Shown here piece after piece: positions 24,606 through 31,629 of a stretch of DNA of 31,629 nucleotides. How positions within the stretch are numbered: position 1 is the first letter of the stretch; every line of letters begins with the position of its first letter. Location: assembly GCA_030148625.1 (NCBI GenBank), contig JASBTC010000354.1, positions 1 through 31,629 of the forward strand, given 5' to 3'. Position numbers and translations under genes: made by a program. This DNA comes from Sphingobium sp. Its GTDB lineage: Bacteria; Pseudomonadota; Alphaproteobacteria; Sphingomonadales; Sphingomonadaceae. The notes under the pieces are model-generated. The model made no database searches. It saw nothing but the letters and a program-made list of their open reading frames with translations, and had not been told where the DNA came from.

Positions 24606-26792
24606 ATGACGAACGAGCGCTCCACCTTTGCGACGCTCGATCCCGACCGCGTGAAACGCGTGCTCGAACGGATCGAGGATGTCCCTGCGCCGATTCGCGC
24701 GGCGCTCGCCGATGCGGGCGTCGCGATGGCGTATCTGCTGCGCGCGGAGCGGCAGCTCGTGCTCGGCGACGCTGCCCGCGCGTTGCTCGGCGCACGCTCG
24801 ACCACCGTTTCGATCGAACAGGCGCTGCGGTCGGTGGACCGCCGCAAGCGGCGTGCGCTCGTCCGCTTCTTCGACCAGCAACTCGCCGGCAACGGCGACC
24901 CGGGCGGCGAGATGGTGGTGCCGATCACGGCCGGCACGGCGGCGCGTCGCTTCATCAAGATGAGCCTGTCTCCCGACGAGAAGGGCGAAGGCTATTTCGT
25001 CGTGATGCGCGACAACACCGCGCAGACCGAATATGTCGAAAGCCTGGAGACCGAGCGCGATCACCTGCGCCACACGGTCGAACTCAACCCGCAGCTTCCC
25101 TGGCTGGCGGACGCGAACGGCAACATCATCGCCTTCACCGAACGCTATGAGAAATTCACCGGACGCACGCAGGAGGAACTGGTCGGCGGCGGCTGGGCGC
25201 TCGTCGTGCACCCCGACGATATGGCGGTGACGCAGGAGCGCGTGATCCATTCCGTGACGACCGGAACGGTGCTCGATGTGCGCTGTCGTGTGCGGACGGC
25301 GGCGGGCGCCTATCGCTGGATGCGCGCAACCGCCTATCCGCTGCGCGACGACAATGGCAAGGTCATCCGCTGGTTCGGTTACAGCGAGGATATCGACGAT
25401 CATGTCCTGATCGAGCAGCAGATCCGCTGGACCGCCGAACATGATGCGCTGACGCGCCTGCCCAATCGCATGGTCTTCAATCGCCAGCTCGAACGGATCA
25501 TCCGCGAAGAGAACAAACTGGGCCTGAAGGTCGCGATCCTGCTGGCCGACGTCGACAATTTCAAGGACGTCAACGACGTGCTCGGCCACGATGCCGGTGA
25601 TTCGCTGCTGATGGCCTTTGCCGACCTGATCGGGCGCGTGCTGCCGGAAAAGGCGCTGCTCACGCGCATCGGCGGCGACGAATTCGCGATCATCCTGCCG
25701 TTCGATGGCCCGTTGAGCGAACTCCACGACGTCAGCGGAACGATCTTCGAAGCGTTGCGCGATCCCGTGACGGTCAACGGTCAGAGCGTGGAATGCCGCG
25801 TCTCGATCGGCGCCTCGATCTTCCCCTTTCATGGTCAGAGCCCGACCGAGCTGTTCAAGAACGCCGATATCGCGCTTTACCAGGCCAAGGCGCGGGGCCG
25901 CGGCCAGATGACGATCTTCTCGCTCGACATGAAGCAGGAGACGCAGCGCCGCGTCGCGATGATCAATCTCGGCCGCAAGGCGGTCGAGACCGATTCGATC
26001 ATTCCCTATTATCAGATGCAGGTCTCGCTGGAGGGCAATCGCCCGATCGGGTTCGAGGCGCTGCTGCGCCGCAAGGATCGCCAGGGCCGGATCTGCGCGC
26101 CGTCCAGCATCGCGGCGGCGTTCGAGGATGCCGGCGTGGCCGAGGCGATCGGCGACGCGATGCTGCGCGCGGTGCTGGCCGACATGGTACGCGCCAAGCA
26201 GCAGGGCACCGATCTGGGTACGGTCAGCGTCAATTTCTCGACCGCCGAGTTCCGCAGCACCACTTTCGTCGATCGGCTGACCAACCGCATCGCCGATGCC
26301 GGCATCTCGTTCAGCGAAGTCATGATCGAGGTGACCGAGGGTGTCTTCCTCGGCCGGCAGGTCGACACGGTCTCCGAAACCGTCCGTACGCTCGACAAGC
26401 TCGGCTTCAAGATCGCGCTCGACGATTTCGGGACGGGCTATGCCTCGCTGGTCCATTTGCGGCAGTTGCCGGTGGACACGTTGAAGATCGATCAGTCGTT
26501 CATTCGCACGCTGGCGGAAAGCAAGGACGATCTCGCGATCGTGACCGCGATCATCAACCTGGGCGCCAGCCTGGATATCAACATCATCGCCGAAGGGATC
26601 GAGACCGAGACCCAGCTCGGCATATTGCGCGGTCTCGGGCTGAAATATGGCCAGGGCTATCTGTTCTCGCACCCGCTGCCGATCGCCGACGCCTGCGCGC
26701 TGGTCGCGCCCTTCCAGACGATCGAGCCCAGCATGGCCGAATCTCTCTGGGCGTCGTCGGGCCGTGGCAAGCGGGTGATCGGTTTGCGCTGA
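24606..26792 (+). CDS. PAS-GGDEF-EAL c-di-GMP signalling protein
   Basis: 728 residues, no membrane segment. The N-terminal 1-140 is a degenerate sensor region and is followed by a PAS domain (about 150-265: PWLADANGNIIAFTERYEKF ending YRWMRATAYPLRDDNG). GGDEF domain: RIGGDEFAIIL with G356-F360 intact; the usual RxxD inhibitory site is absent (PEKA at that place). EAL domain: E484-A485-L486, VSVNFS, EVTEG, DDFGTGYASL, LKID, EGIE and GQGYLF are all present. Both synthesis and breakdown of c-di-GMP therefore look possible. The ATG follows GGGG five bases upstream. The gene is divergent from the luxR-type gene, suggesting a link between quorum sensing and c-di-GMP. Confidence 0.95.
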   Translation: MTNERSTFATLDPDRVKRVLERIEDVPAPIRAALADAGVAMAYLLRAERQLVLGDAARALLGARSTTVSIEQALRSVDRRKRRALVRFFDQQLAGNGDPGGEMVVPITAGTAARRFIKMSLSPDEKGEGYFVVMRDNTAQTEYVESLETERDHLRHTVELNPQLPWLADANGNIIAFTERYEKFTGRTQEELVGGGWALVVHPDDMAVTQERVIHSVTTGTVLDVRCRVRTAAGAYRWMRATAYPLRDDNGKVIRWFGYSEDIDDHVLIEQQIRWTAEHDALTRLPNRMVFNRQLERIIREENKLGLKVAILLADVDNFKDVNDVLGHDAGDSLLMAFADLIGRVLPEKALLTRIGGDEFAIILPFDGPLSELHDVSGTIFEALRDPVTVNGQSVECRVSIGASIFPFHGQSPTELFKNADIALYQAKARGRGQMTIFSLDMKQETQRRVAMINLGRKAVETDSIIPYYQMQVSLEGNRPIGFEALLRRKDRQGRICAPSSIAAAFEDAGVAEAIGDAMLRAVLADMVRAKQQGTDLGTVSVNFSTAEFRSTTFVDRLTNRIADAGISFSEVMIEVTEGVFLGRQVDTVSETVRTLDKLGFKIALDDFGTGYASLVHLRQLPVDTLKIDQSFIRTLAESKDDLAIVTAIINLGASLDINIIAEGIETETQLGILRGLGLKYGQGYLFSHPLPIADACALVAPFQTIEPSMAESLWASSGRGKRVIGLR

Positions 26793-26840
26793 GGCGGAAC
26801 GTTGGGCTGGCGATATGCCCTTTGGCGGGCGCGACCTACA

Positions 26841-26909
26841 TCGTCATGCTGCAACTCGAAACGCTGCGTCTGTTTGAACATGGACCCTGAAACGAGTTCA
26901 GGGTGACGA
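26841..26909. repeat. Short dispersed repeat with TCGTCA/TGACGA ends
   Basis: The ends TCGTCATGCTGCAACTCG and CGAGTTCAGGGTGACGA are imperfect reverse complements; an inner hairpin ACCCTGAA-ACGAG-TTCAGGGT lies at 26884-26904. The remainder (TCTGTTTGAACATGGACC) is like the centre of dispersed repeats I know from sphingomonads. It lies in the 213-base gap between two convergent genes. No coding content. Confidence 0.65.
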
Positions 26910-26945
26910 AAAACTGCGGCCGCCATGGGGCGAGATCGGCTTCTC

Positions 26946-26984
26946 AAAGAAAAGGGCCGGTCGGATCGCTCCGCCGGCCCCTTT
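26946..26984 (-). terminator. Intrinsic terminator of the MliC-like lipoprotein gene
   Basis: On the minus strand a GC-rich stem (GGGCCGG at 26954-26960 pairing with CCGGCCC at 26974-26980) is followed by TTTTCTTT (26953-26946). This is a classic stem plus U-rich tail, 22 bases past the end of the lipoprotein gene. On the plus strand it ends only with CTTTG, so it is weaker there. Confidence 0.8.
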
Positions 26985-27005
26985 GCGTTCAATGGGACGG
27001 AATGA

Positions 27006-27392
27006 TCAGGATTTGCAGCTCTGGCTGCCCTTGCCCGGAAGGGTGATCGTGATGGCCGACTTGCTGCCTTCCAGCGAATAGCCCTCGGCGACCATCGGCT
27101 TGCCGGCCTCTTCCGCCTTGACGAGGGTCGGCATGCCGCCCTTCTCGGTGCGGACGTTGGCCGATTTGTCGCCCGACAGCCAGTCGATGTAGACAATGCT
27201 GCTGTCCTTGCAGCGATAGCTCTTGCTCTCCTTCACCGAGGGCGGCAGCTCGACCGGCGCCGCGTTGGCGAGTTCCGCCGCCATGTCGTCCGGCGTACCG
27301 CCGCCGACGATGGTCTCGGGCTCAGTGGAGCACGCCGCAAGGGCGAGAAGCGCGGAGGCCGCGGCGATGGGGAGGGTGAATCGAATGTTCAT
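27006..27392 (-). CDS. Lipoprotein with MliC-like (C-type lysozyme inhibitor) domain
   Basis: 128 residues from the ATG at 27392, chosen because a signal peptide begins there (MNIRFTLPIAAASALLALAA). A lipobox with C21 follows (LAACS), so it should be an outer-membrane lipoprotein. From about residue 55 the pattern YRCKDSSIVYIDWLSGDKSA ... TLVKAEEAGKPMVAEGYSLE ... GKGSQSCKS with two cysteines matches the MliC/PliC fold, which blocks lysozyme. Similarity is by motif only. No good ribosome site is visible in front of the start, so it may be weakly translated or leaderless. A clear terminator follows. It stands 103 bases after the Y-family polymerase gene. Confidence 0.8.
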   Translation of the reverse strand: MNIRFTLPIAAASALLALAACSTEPETIVGGGTPDDMAAELANAAPVELPPSVKESKSYRCKDSSIVYIDWLSGDKSANVRTEKGGMPTLVKAEEAGKPMVAEGYSLEGSKSAITITLPGKGSQSCKS

Positions 27393-27495
27393 AGTGGGCA
27401 GACGCTTTGCGGCTGCGGCGCCATTCGTCAAGTTCACATCCATGACAGTCGGCGATTTTCCTTGTGCGGCGCAATAATGTTGCGTTGTAACGTGT

Positions 27496-28818
27496 CTATT
27501 CGTGGAATTCAGCCAAGCTGGGGATACGTCCGAACGCGATGCGCGCACCGACATGGTCGATCCGGCCGCCATGAAGCGGCCCGACGCTGACCGCATTGCG
27601 CCCGAATCGCTCGTTGATCCGGTCCATGGCGCAACTCAGCGCAAGGTTTCGGGTCTCGCGCGCCAGCGGATCGTCGGGATCGAGATGCGCGAAAAGCGAT
27701 GCCTGTTCGCCGTCGACGGGTTCGATCTCGGCGATGGTGACGCCCACCATGCGCATCCGAAAACCGCCACGCCGCGCACACCCGGCATCGCGCAGCCGCA
27801 GCCACAGTTTTTCGAGTGCCGCTAGGATCGCGAAACTGTCCTGCGTCGCGGGCAGCTTGTGACTGGCGCGCCAGTTGCTCTTGTCGTCCTCGAACTTGGC
27901 ATGGAGCACGAGCAGCCGGGCGCGACAGGCCTTGCGCCGCAGCCGGCTGGCGCATTTGAGCGCGAGCCGGCGCGCGGTGAGCCGCGTCGCCTCGATCCCG
28001 CGCTTGGTTGGCGACAGCACATGACTGTGACCGATCGTGCGATGCTGGGTGGGTTTGTTCGGCAGATCGACGCCGTGCAGCAGATACCAGAGCCTGTCGC
28101 CGTTGACGCCGCCCCAGGCATTGCCGGCGTCGCGCGGCCGCCGTGCGCAGAGCTGGGCGATATCGTTGATCCCGTCCTGGGCGAGGCGCCGTTCCATCTT
28201 CGCGCCGATCCCGGCGATCGCGCGCAGCGGCAGGTCGAACAGCCGGTCGGGCAGTTCCTCCGCGCGCAATATGGTGAGTCCGTCGGGCTTCACCATGTCC
28301 GAGGCAAGCTTGGCGAGCAGCCGATTGGGCGCGATCCCGACCGACGCGGTCAGGCAGTCTCCGACATGGGCGCGGATCCCGGCCTTGATGCGGCATGCAA
28401 GGGCATGTGCGCCGGCCTCGTCATTCTCGTTGTCGAGCAGGCGACAGGCGACCTCATCGATCGAGCAGACCGCATGGACCGGCACGTGCCGCTCGACTTC
28501 GGCGACGATGGCGTCGTGGAAACGGACATATTCCATGTGCCTGGCCGGGGTGACGATGATGTCGCGGCACCGGCGTTTCGCTTCCCAGACCGGGGTTCCG
28601 GTGGAAATGCCGTAGCGCTTGGCTTCGACCGAAGCGGCAATGGCGACGGTCGTGTCACTTCCCACCGGCGCCACGATGACCGGCTTGCCGCGCAGTGCGG
28701 GCTGGAGCTGCTGTTCGACCGCGGCGAAATAGCTGTTCAGGTCGACATAGAGCCAGCGCAGCGGCCGCGGCGGAAAGGTGAGGGGCTTGCCCGTGCTTGG
28801 GGGCGACTCGGTCTGCAT
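27496..28818 (-). CDS. SOS-controlled Y-family DNA polymerase (DinB/UmuC superfamily)
   Basis: 440 residues. Palm motifs with catalytic acids are intact: LYVDLNSYFAAVEQQ (first Asp) and CSIDEVACRLL (Asp-Glu), so unlike ImuB it should be an active translesion polymerase. A tyrosine/phenylalanine pair sits at the sugar-selecting position. A helix-hairpin-helix (AGIGAKMERRLAQDGI) follows, then a thumb and a little-finger domain. QASLF at 372-376 resembles a beta-clamp-binding motif. The name ImpB/MucB/SamB family protein has been used for such genes. The ATG at 28818 lies 28 bases inside a LexA box at 28846-28860. It is not the dnaE2/imuAB cassette; no imuA or dnaE2 is in the window. Confidence 0.93.
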   Translation of the reverse strand: MQTESPPSTGKPLTFPPRPLRWLYVDLNSYFAAVEQQLQPALRGKPVIVAPVGSDTTVAIAASVEAKRYGISTGTPVWEAKRRCRDIIVTPARHMEYVRFHDAIVAEVERHVPVHAVCSIDEVACRLLDNENDEAGAHALACRIKAGIRAHVGDCLTASVGIAPNRLLAKLASDMVKPDGLTILRAEELPDRLFDLPLRAIAGIGAKMERRLAQDGINDIAQLCARRPRDAGNAWGGVNGDRLWYLLHGVDLPNKPTQHRTIGHSHVLSPTKRGIEATRLTARRLALKCASRLRRKACRARLLVLHAKFEDDKSNWRASHKLPATQDSFAILAALEKLWLRLRDAGCARRGGFRMRMVGVTIAEIEPVDGEQASLFAHLDPDDPLARETRNLALSCAMDRINERFGRNAVSVGPLHGGRIDHVGARIAFGRIPSLAEFHE

Positions 28819-28845
28819 CTTCGGGTGCGGACGCTATCACTATAA

Positions 28846-28860
28846 GAACATAAAGTGAAC
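28846..28860 (-). promoter_or_regulatory. LexA (SOS) box of the Y-family polymerase gene
   Basis: GAAC-ATAAAGT-GAAC on the plus strand (GTTC-N7-GTTC in the direction of the gene) is an exact alphaproteobacterial LexA operator. On the minus strand TATAGT (28844-28839) follows at once, a good -10 hexamer; transcription would begin near 28832, about 14 bases before the ATG at 28818. LexA bound here would lie next to and upstream of the -10 element. Confidence 0.9.
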
Positions 28861-28864
28861 AATA

Positions 28865-28899
28865 TTGGCCGAAGCCGGGGCGGATTTGGCCGAACCCGG
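28865..28899. repeat. Direct repeat with 21-base period in a divergent promoter
   Basis: TTGGCCGAAGCCGG (28865-28878) and TTGGCCGAACCCGG (28886-28899) differ at one position and start 21 bases apart, two turns of the helix. They lie between the LexA box and the start of the MASE1-GGDEF gene. Spacing of this kind suits cooperative binding of a protein to one face of DNA, but no known factor is recognised. Confidence 0.5.
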
Positions 28900-28917
28900 C
28901 CATTTCGGGCTGTGTCG

Positions 28918-28931
28918 TTAACCTTCGTTAA
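28918..28931. promoter_or_regulatory. TTAA-N6-TTAA element before the MASE1-GGDEF gene
   Basis: TTAACC (28918-28923) and TTAAC (28928-28932) repeat directly, 12 bases before the ATG at 28944. A CtrA site would have seven bases between the TTAA halves; here there are six, so this is a near match only. Each half is GTTAAC, itself a palindrome. Confidence 0.3.
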
Positions 28932-28943
28932 CTGCGAGCCGCT

Positions 28944-30743
28944 ATGACCGCGACGATGTTTGCGTCGCGTTCCTTCGGTACCGCCGCTCGCCGTCGCCGT
29001 GCGGCCCTGCTTGGGCTGGCCTATTTCGTGGCGGCGAGCGCTGCGGTCGCGCTGACCCGTTTCGAGGGTGGCGTCGCCTGCCTCTGGATTGCCAATGCCC
29101 TGCTGCTCGCCGCTCTGTCGTCCCGGCTCTTTCGCGACTGGGCCGCGCCGATGCTGGCCTGCGGCGTGGCGGGGGTGGCGGCGACGACGGTCTTCGGCCT
29201 GGGCTTCGGTCCGGCGCTGCCGATGGCAGTGTCGAACATGGCGGAGGTCGCGGTCTCGGCGGCGCTGCTCGCGCGCTGGCGGTTGCGCAAGGATGCGCTG
29301 GGCTCGCTTTCGCAATTCTCGGCCTTCGTGCTTGCCGCCGGCTTTGCGGGGCCGATCCTGGGTGCACTCGCCGGCGGCCTGACGGCATCGCTCGCTTCGG
29401 CGACGCCGCTCTGGTCGAACATCGTCAACTGGTATCTCGGCCATGCGCTTGGCGCACTCGCCTTCTTTCCGGTCTTCGCCTTTGTCCTGAACGGCGACAT
29501 CAAGCGCTGGGTCGGCGGGGCCGGTCGTCGACAGTTGAGCGAGGGGATCGCGGTGCTGACGCTGGTCGCTGCGACCACCTTGGCGGTCTTCGTGCAGAAC
29601 CGGTTTCCCGTCCTGTTCCTGCCGATCCTGCCAGTGATCCTGGCGACGTTCTGGCTCGGCCGGTTGGGGGCCGCGGTCTCGGTGGTGCTGATCGCGATCA
29701 TCGGCGGCACGCTCACCGCGCGTGGGATGGGGCCGATCTATCTGATCGAAGGCGGTACGCTGGCGCATGTCCAGTTCTTCCAATTCTACCTGGCCGCGAC
29801 GGTGCTCTCCGCCTTGCCGGTCGCCGCGGAACTCAAGCGTCGCAAGCGGCTGGGCGACCGGCTGCGCGACAGCGAGGCGCGCTATCGGCTGATGACCGAC
29901 AATTCGACCGATATCGTGATGAATCTCGATCCGGGCGGCATCATCCGCTACGTGTCGCCCTCCATCGTCCAGATCGGCGGCTATTCGGTCGAGGCGCTGA
30001 TGGGCACGCCCGTGATCGAACTGGTGATAGCCGAGGACCGGGAACGTGTCCGCACGGTCCATGTCGCCGCGCTCGGTGCACCCGCCCAGACCTTCATGGT
30101 CGAATATCGGGGCGTGACGGCAGACGGATCCGTGCGCTGGTTCGAGACCACGACACGCAGCGTCCCCGACGAGAATGGCAGGATCGTCGGCGTTGTCAGC
30201 GCCATCCGCGACATTTCCCATCGCAAGCTGGTCGAGGCCGAACTGACGCGCGCGGCAACCATCGATCCGCTGACCGGATTGTTCAATCGGCGCGGCTTCA
30301 ACGCGGAGTTCAACCGGCGGCTCGCCGAGGCGCGGGGCTCGCGGCTGAACGGGTGCCTCGCGATCTTCGACGTCGATCACTTCAAACGGGTCAACGATAC
30401 CTATGGCCATGACGCCGGCGATCAGGTGCTCGAAAGCTTCGCGTCGATCGCCAAGCGGACGGTGCGCGATTCCGATCTGATCGGGCGACTGGGCGGTGAA
30501 GAATTCGCGATCATCCTTCCCGGCGTGACGATCGATCAGGCGCACTATATCTGCGACCGGCTCCGCATCGCGGTGGGCGAGACCGCCTTGTTCTGGGGAA
30601 CGGCGAGCATCCGGGTGACGGTGAGCGCGGGTGTCGCCAGATTCGACGGCCATGCCAATCCCGAACGTGTGCTGAAGGCGGCGGACACCGCGCTTTATGC
30701 CGCGAAGAATGCGGGGCGCGACAGGTTGATGATCGCGGCCTGA
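28944..30743 (+). CDS. Membrane-bound diguanylate cyclase: MASE1-PAS-GGDEF
   Basis: 599 residues. Residues 20-295 are a polytopic membrane domain of the MASE1 type (eight or so hydrophobic helices; FEGGVACLWIANALLLAALS and WYLGHALGALAFFPVFA are typical blocks). A PAS domain follows at about 305-430 (DSEARYRLMTDNSTDIVMNL), then GGDEF at 440-595 with active site G517-G-E-E-F521. The inhibitory site RxxD (R508-D511) is present, so product feedback by c-di-GMP is expected. No EAL domain, so synthesis only. The start at 28944 has no clear ribosome site; an ATG at 28956 is possible. The gene is divergent from the polymerase gene. Confidence 0.93.
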   Translation: MTATMFASRSFGTAARRRRAALLGLAYFVAASAAVALTRFEGGVACLWIANALLLAALSSRLFRDWAAPMLACGVAGVAATTVFGLGFGPALPMAVSNMAEVAVSAALLARWRLRKDALGSLSQFSAFVLAAGFAGPILGALAGGLTASLASATPLWSNIVNWYLGHALGALAFFPVFAFVLNGDIKRWVGGAGRRQLSEGIAVLTLVAATTLAVFVQNRFPVLFLPILPVILATFWLGRLGAAVSVVLIAIIGGTLTARGMGPIYLIEGGTLAHVQFFQFYLAATVLSALPVAAELKRRKRLGDRLRDSEARYRLMTDNSTDIVMNLDPGGIIRYVSPSIVQIGGYSVEALMGTPVIELVIAEDRERVRTVHVAALGAPAQTFMVEYRGVTADGSVRWFETTTRSVPDENGRIVGVVSAIRDISHRKLVEAELTRAATIDPLTGLFNRRGFNAEFNRRLAEARGSRLNGCLAIFDVDHFKRVNDTYGHDAGDQVLESFASIAKRTVRDSDLIGRLGGEEFAIILPGVTIDQAHYICDRLRIAVGETALFWGTASIRVTVSAGVARFDGHANPERVLKAADTALYAAKNAGRDRLMIAA

Positions 30744-30779
30744 ATTTGCGGCGCGCATGCCGCTGCGTTACGCTGGGCC

Positions 30780-31127
30780 ATGGACAGGCCGATCACGCGC
30801 TATGCCGATTTCTGGCCCTATTATCTGCGTGAGCACGCCCGGCCCGCCACGCGGCGGCTTCATTATGTCGGGACGGCGCTGACCTTCGTCTTTGCGGGGC
30901 TGGCATTGTCCCGGGGCGGCTGGTGGTGGCTGGCGGTGCCGATCGCGGGCTATGGTTTTGCCTGGGCCGCGCATTTCATGGTGGAACGAAACCGGCCGGC
31001 GACCTTCACCCATCCGCTCTGGTCGCTGGTCAGCGATTACCGGATGTTCTTCCTGGCGTTGTCCGGCAAGCTGGCATCGCATCTCGCACGTGCCGGCATC
31101 GGCCGATCCGGAGACAAGCCCTGCTGA
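30780..31127 (+). CDS. DUF962 / Mpo1-like membrane protein
   Basis: 115 residues with the conserved blocks of DUF962: [26 protein letters not shown] and [19 protein letters not shown] followed by SLVSDYRMF. Two hydrophobic helices lie at about residues 30-48 and 49-70. Yeast Mpo1, in the same family, is an iron-dependent 2-hydroxy fatty acid dioxygenase, and the conserved histidines of the HARP, RLHY, AHF and FTHP blocks are kept. The start has no strong ribosome site. The gene follows the diguanylate cyclase by 36 bases on the same strand and may be read with it. Confidence 0.88.
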   Translation: MDRPITRYADFWPYYLREHARPATRRLHYVGTALTFVFAGLALSRGGWWWLAVPIAGYGFAWAAHFMVERNRPATFTHPLWSLVSDYRMFFLALSGKLASHLARAGIGRSGDKPC

Positions 31128-31224
31128 ATCCCGCCCTGCAAAGCCTTGCTTGGCGTCGCGCCGCTTTCGCCCTAGATCGAACATAAGACCCTTCCTCGAA
31201 CGATCAGGCTTCAGTGACCCGCGC

Positions 31225-31629
31225 ATGACCGTCTCTCCCGACACGCTTTCGCTCATCGGCAACACCCCGCTCGTCCGCCTGGCCGGGCCCAGCGCCGAGA
31301 CGGGCTGCGAGATCCTCGCCAAATGCGAATTCGCCAATCCGGGCGCGTCGGTGAAGGATCGTGCCGCGCTGTTCATCGTCAACGACGCGGAAGAGAAGGG
31401 GCTGATCGGCCCCGGCGGCACGATCGTCGAGGGAACGGCTGGCAATACCGGTATCGGTCTGGCCCTCGTCGCCAATGCCAAGGGCTATAAGACGATCATC
31501 GTCATGCCCGAGACGCAGAGCCGCGAGAAGATGGACACGCTGCGCGCACTCGGTGCCGAACTGGTGCTCGTGCCCGCCGCGCCCTATTCGAATCCGGGGC
31601 ACTTCGTTCACACCTCGCGCCGGATCGCC
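31225..31629 (+). CDS. cysK: Cysteine synthase, PLP-dependent (N-terminal part, runs off the window)
   Basis: 135 codons visible, open to the window edge. The start [20 protein letters not shown] is typical for O-acetylserine sulfhydrylases, and K44 in [12 protein letters not shown] is the PLP-binding lysine. The phosphate loop reads [20 protein letters not shown] rather than the common bacterial TSGNTGIALA. Together with [20 protein letters not shown] this resembles the cysteine synthase type of fungal mitochondria and many alphaproteobacteria. It makes cysteine from O-acetylserine and sulfide. The ATG at 31225 has no strong ribosome site. The C-terminal half is not visible. Confidence 0.93.
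   Translation, partial: MTVSPDTLSLIGNTPLVRLAGPSAETGCEILAKCEFANPGASVKDRAALFIVNDAEEKGLIGPGGTIVEGTAGNTGIGLALVANAKGYKTIIVMPETQSREKMDTLRALGAELVLVPAAPYSNPGHFVHTSRRIA

Noticed and set aside
24525..26672. 715-codon minus-strand open frame opposite the GGDEF-EAL gene
   Set aside because: Complete overlap with a well-supported gene and a composition typical of antisense frames at high GC.
28737..30758. 673-codon minus-strand open frame opposite the MASE1-GGDEF gene
   Set aside because: Antisense artefact: Arg/Gln/Asp-rich, no domain, and it runs through two promoters.
31187..31212. Two GAAC motifs upstream of cysK, considered as a LexA box
   Set aside because: The two GAAC copies are 15 bases apart rather than seven, so they do not form the operator.

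Overview
The window looks like a piece of chromosome from a high-GC alphaproteobacterium, most likely a member of the Sphingomonadales. The reasons are the strongly GC-biased codon use, two SOS boxes of the alphaproteobacterial form GAAC-N7-GAAC, the arrangement mutY / dciA-dsbA-dsbA-smc, palindromic dispersed repeats of a type I associate with sphingomonads, and the general gene set. No rRNA, tRNA, insertion sequence, prophage or CRISPR array was seen. Both ends cut through genes: a DUF885 protein on the left and a cysteine synthase on the right.

Layout. Positions 1-3638 hold the DUF885 gene, a small helical protein that may be frameshifted, and a double-AAA+ ATPase. Positions 3760-7317 form a same-strand group that starts at a LexA box: a radical SAM protein of the DNA modification/repair family, a small membrane protein, a hemerythrin-like protein, and a DUF4130-UdgX fusion, a uracil-DNA-binding protein with the crosslinking-type loop. 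After a palindromic repeat and a DJ-1/PfpI gene, positions 8134-13607 (minus strand) carry dciA, two DsbA-like thiol oxidoreductases and smc, with mutY divergent. mutY is followed by a Tat-exported serine hydrolase and nudC. Positions 17014-22850 (minus strand) hold a DUF3052 protein, a membrane protein, a serine hydrolase with a membrane tail, a cyclophilin and purL.

Positions 22958-31629. A luxI-type synthase and a LuxR-type regulator with an atypical N-terminal domain lie beside a PAS-GGDEF-EAL protein. Then come an MliC-like lipoprotein, a Y-family polymerase under a second LexA box, a divergent MASE1-PAS-GGDEF cyclase, a DUF962/Mpo1-like protein and a cysteine synthase.

How the genes work together. 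Genome maintenance is over-represented: radical SAM, UdgX, MutY, Y-family polymerase, SMC and DciA, with NudC for nucleotide hydrolysis. Two of these units carry visible SOS operators. The second theme is signalling: acyl-homoserine-lactone synthesis next to two c-di-GMP enzymes, with repeated TTA-type elements upstream of luxI and luxR that could be LuxR-family or CtrA sites. The best candidate for a poorly described system is the SOS-controlled radical SAM / membrane protein / hemerythrin / UdgX group. Its functional coupling is inference from gene order, spacing and the LexA box.
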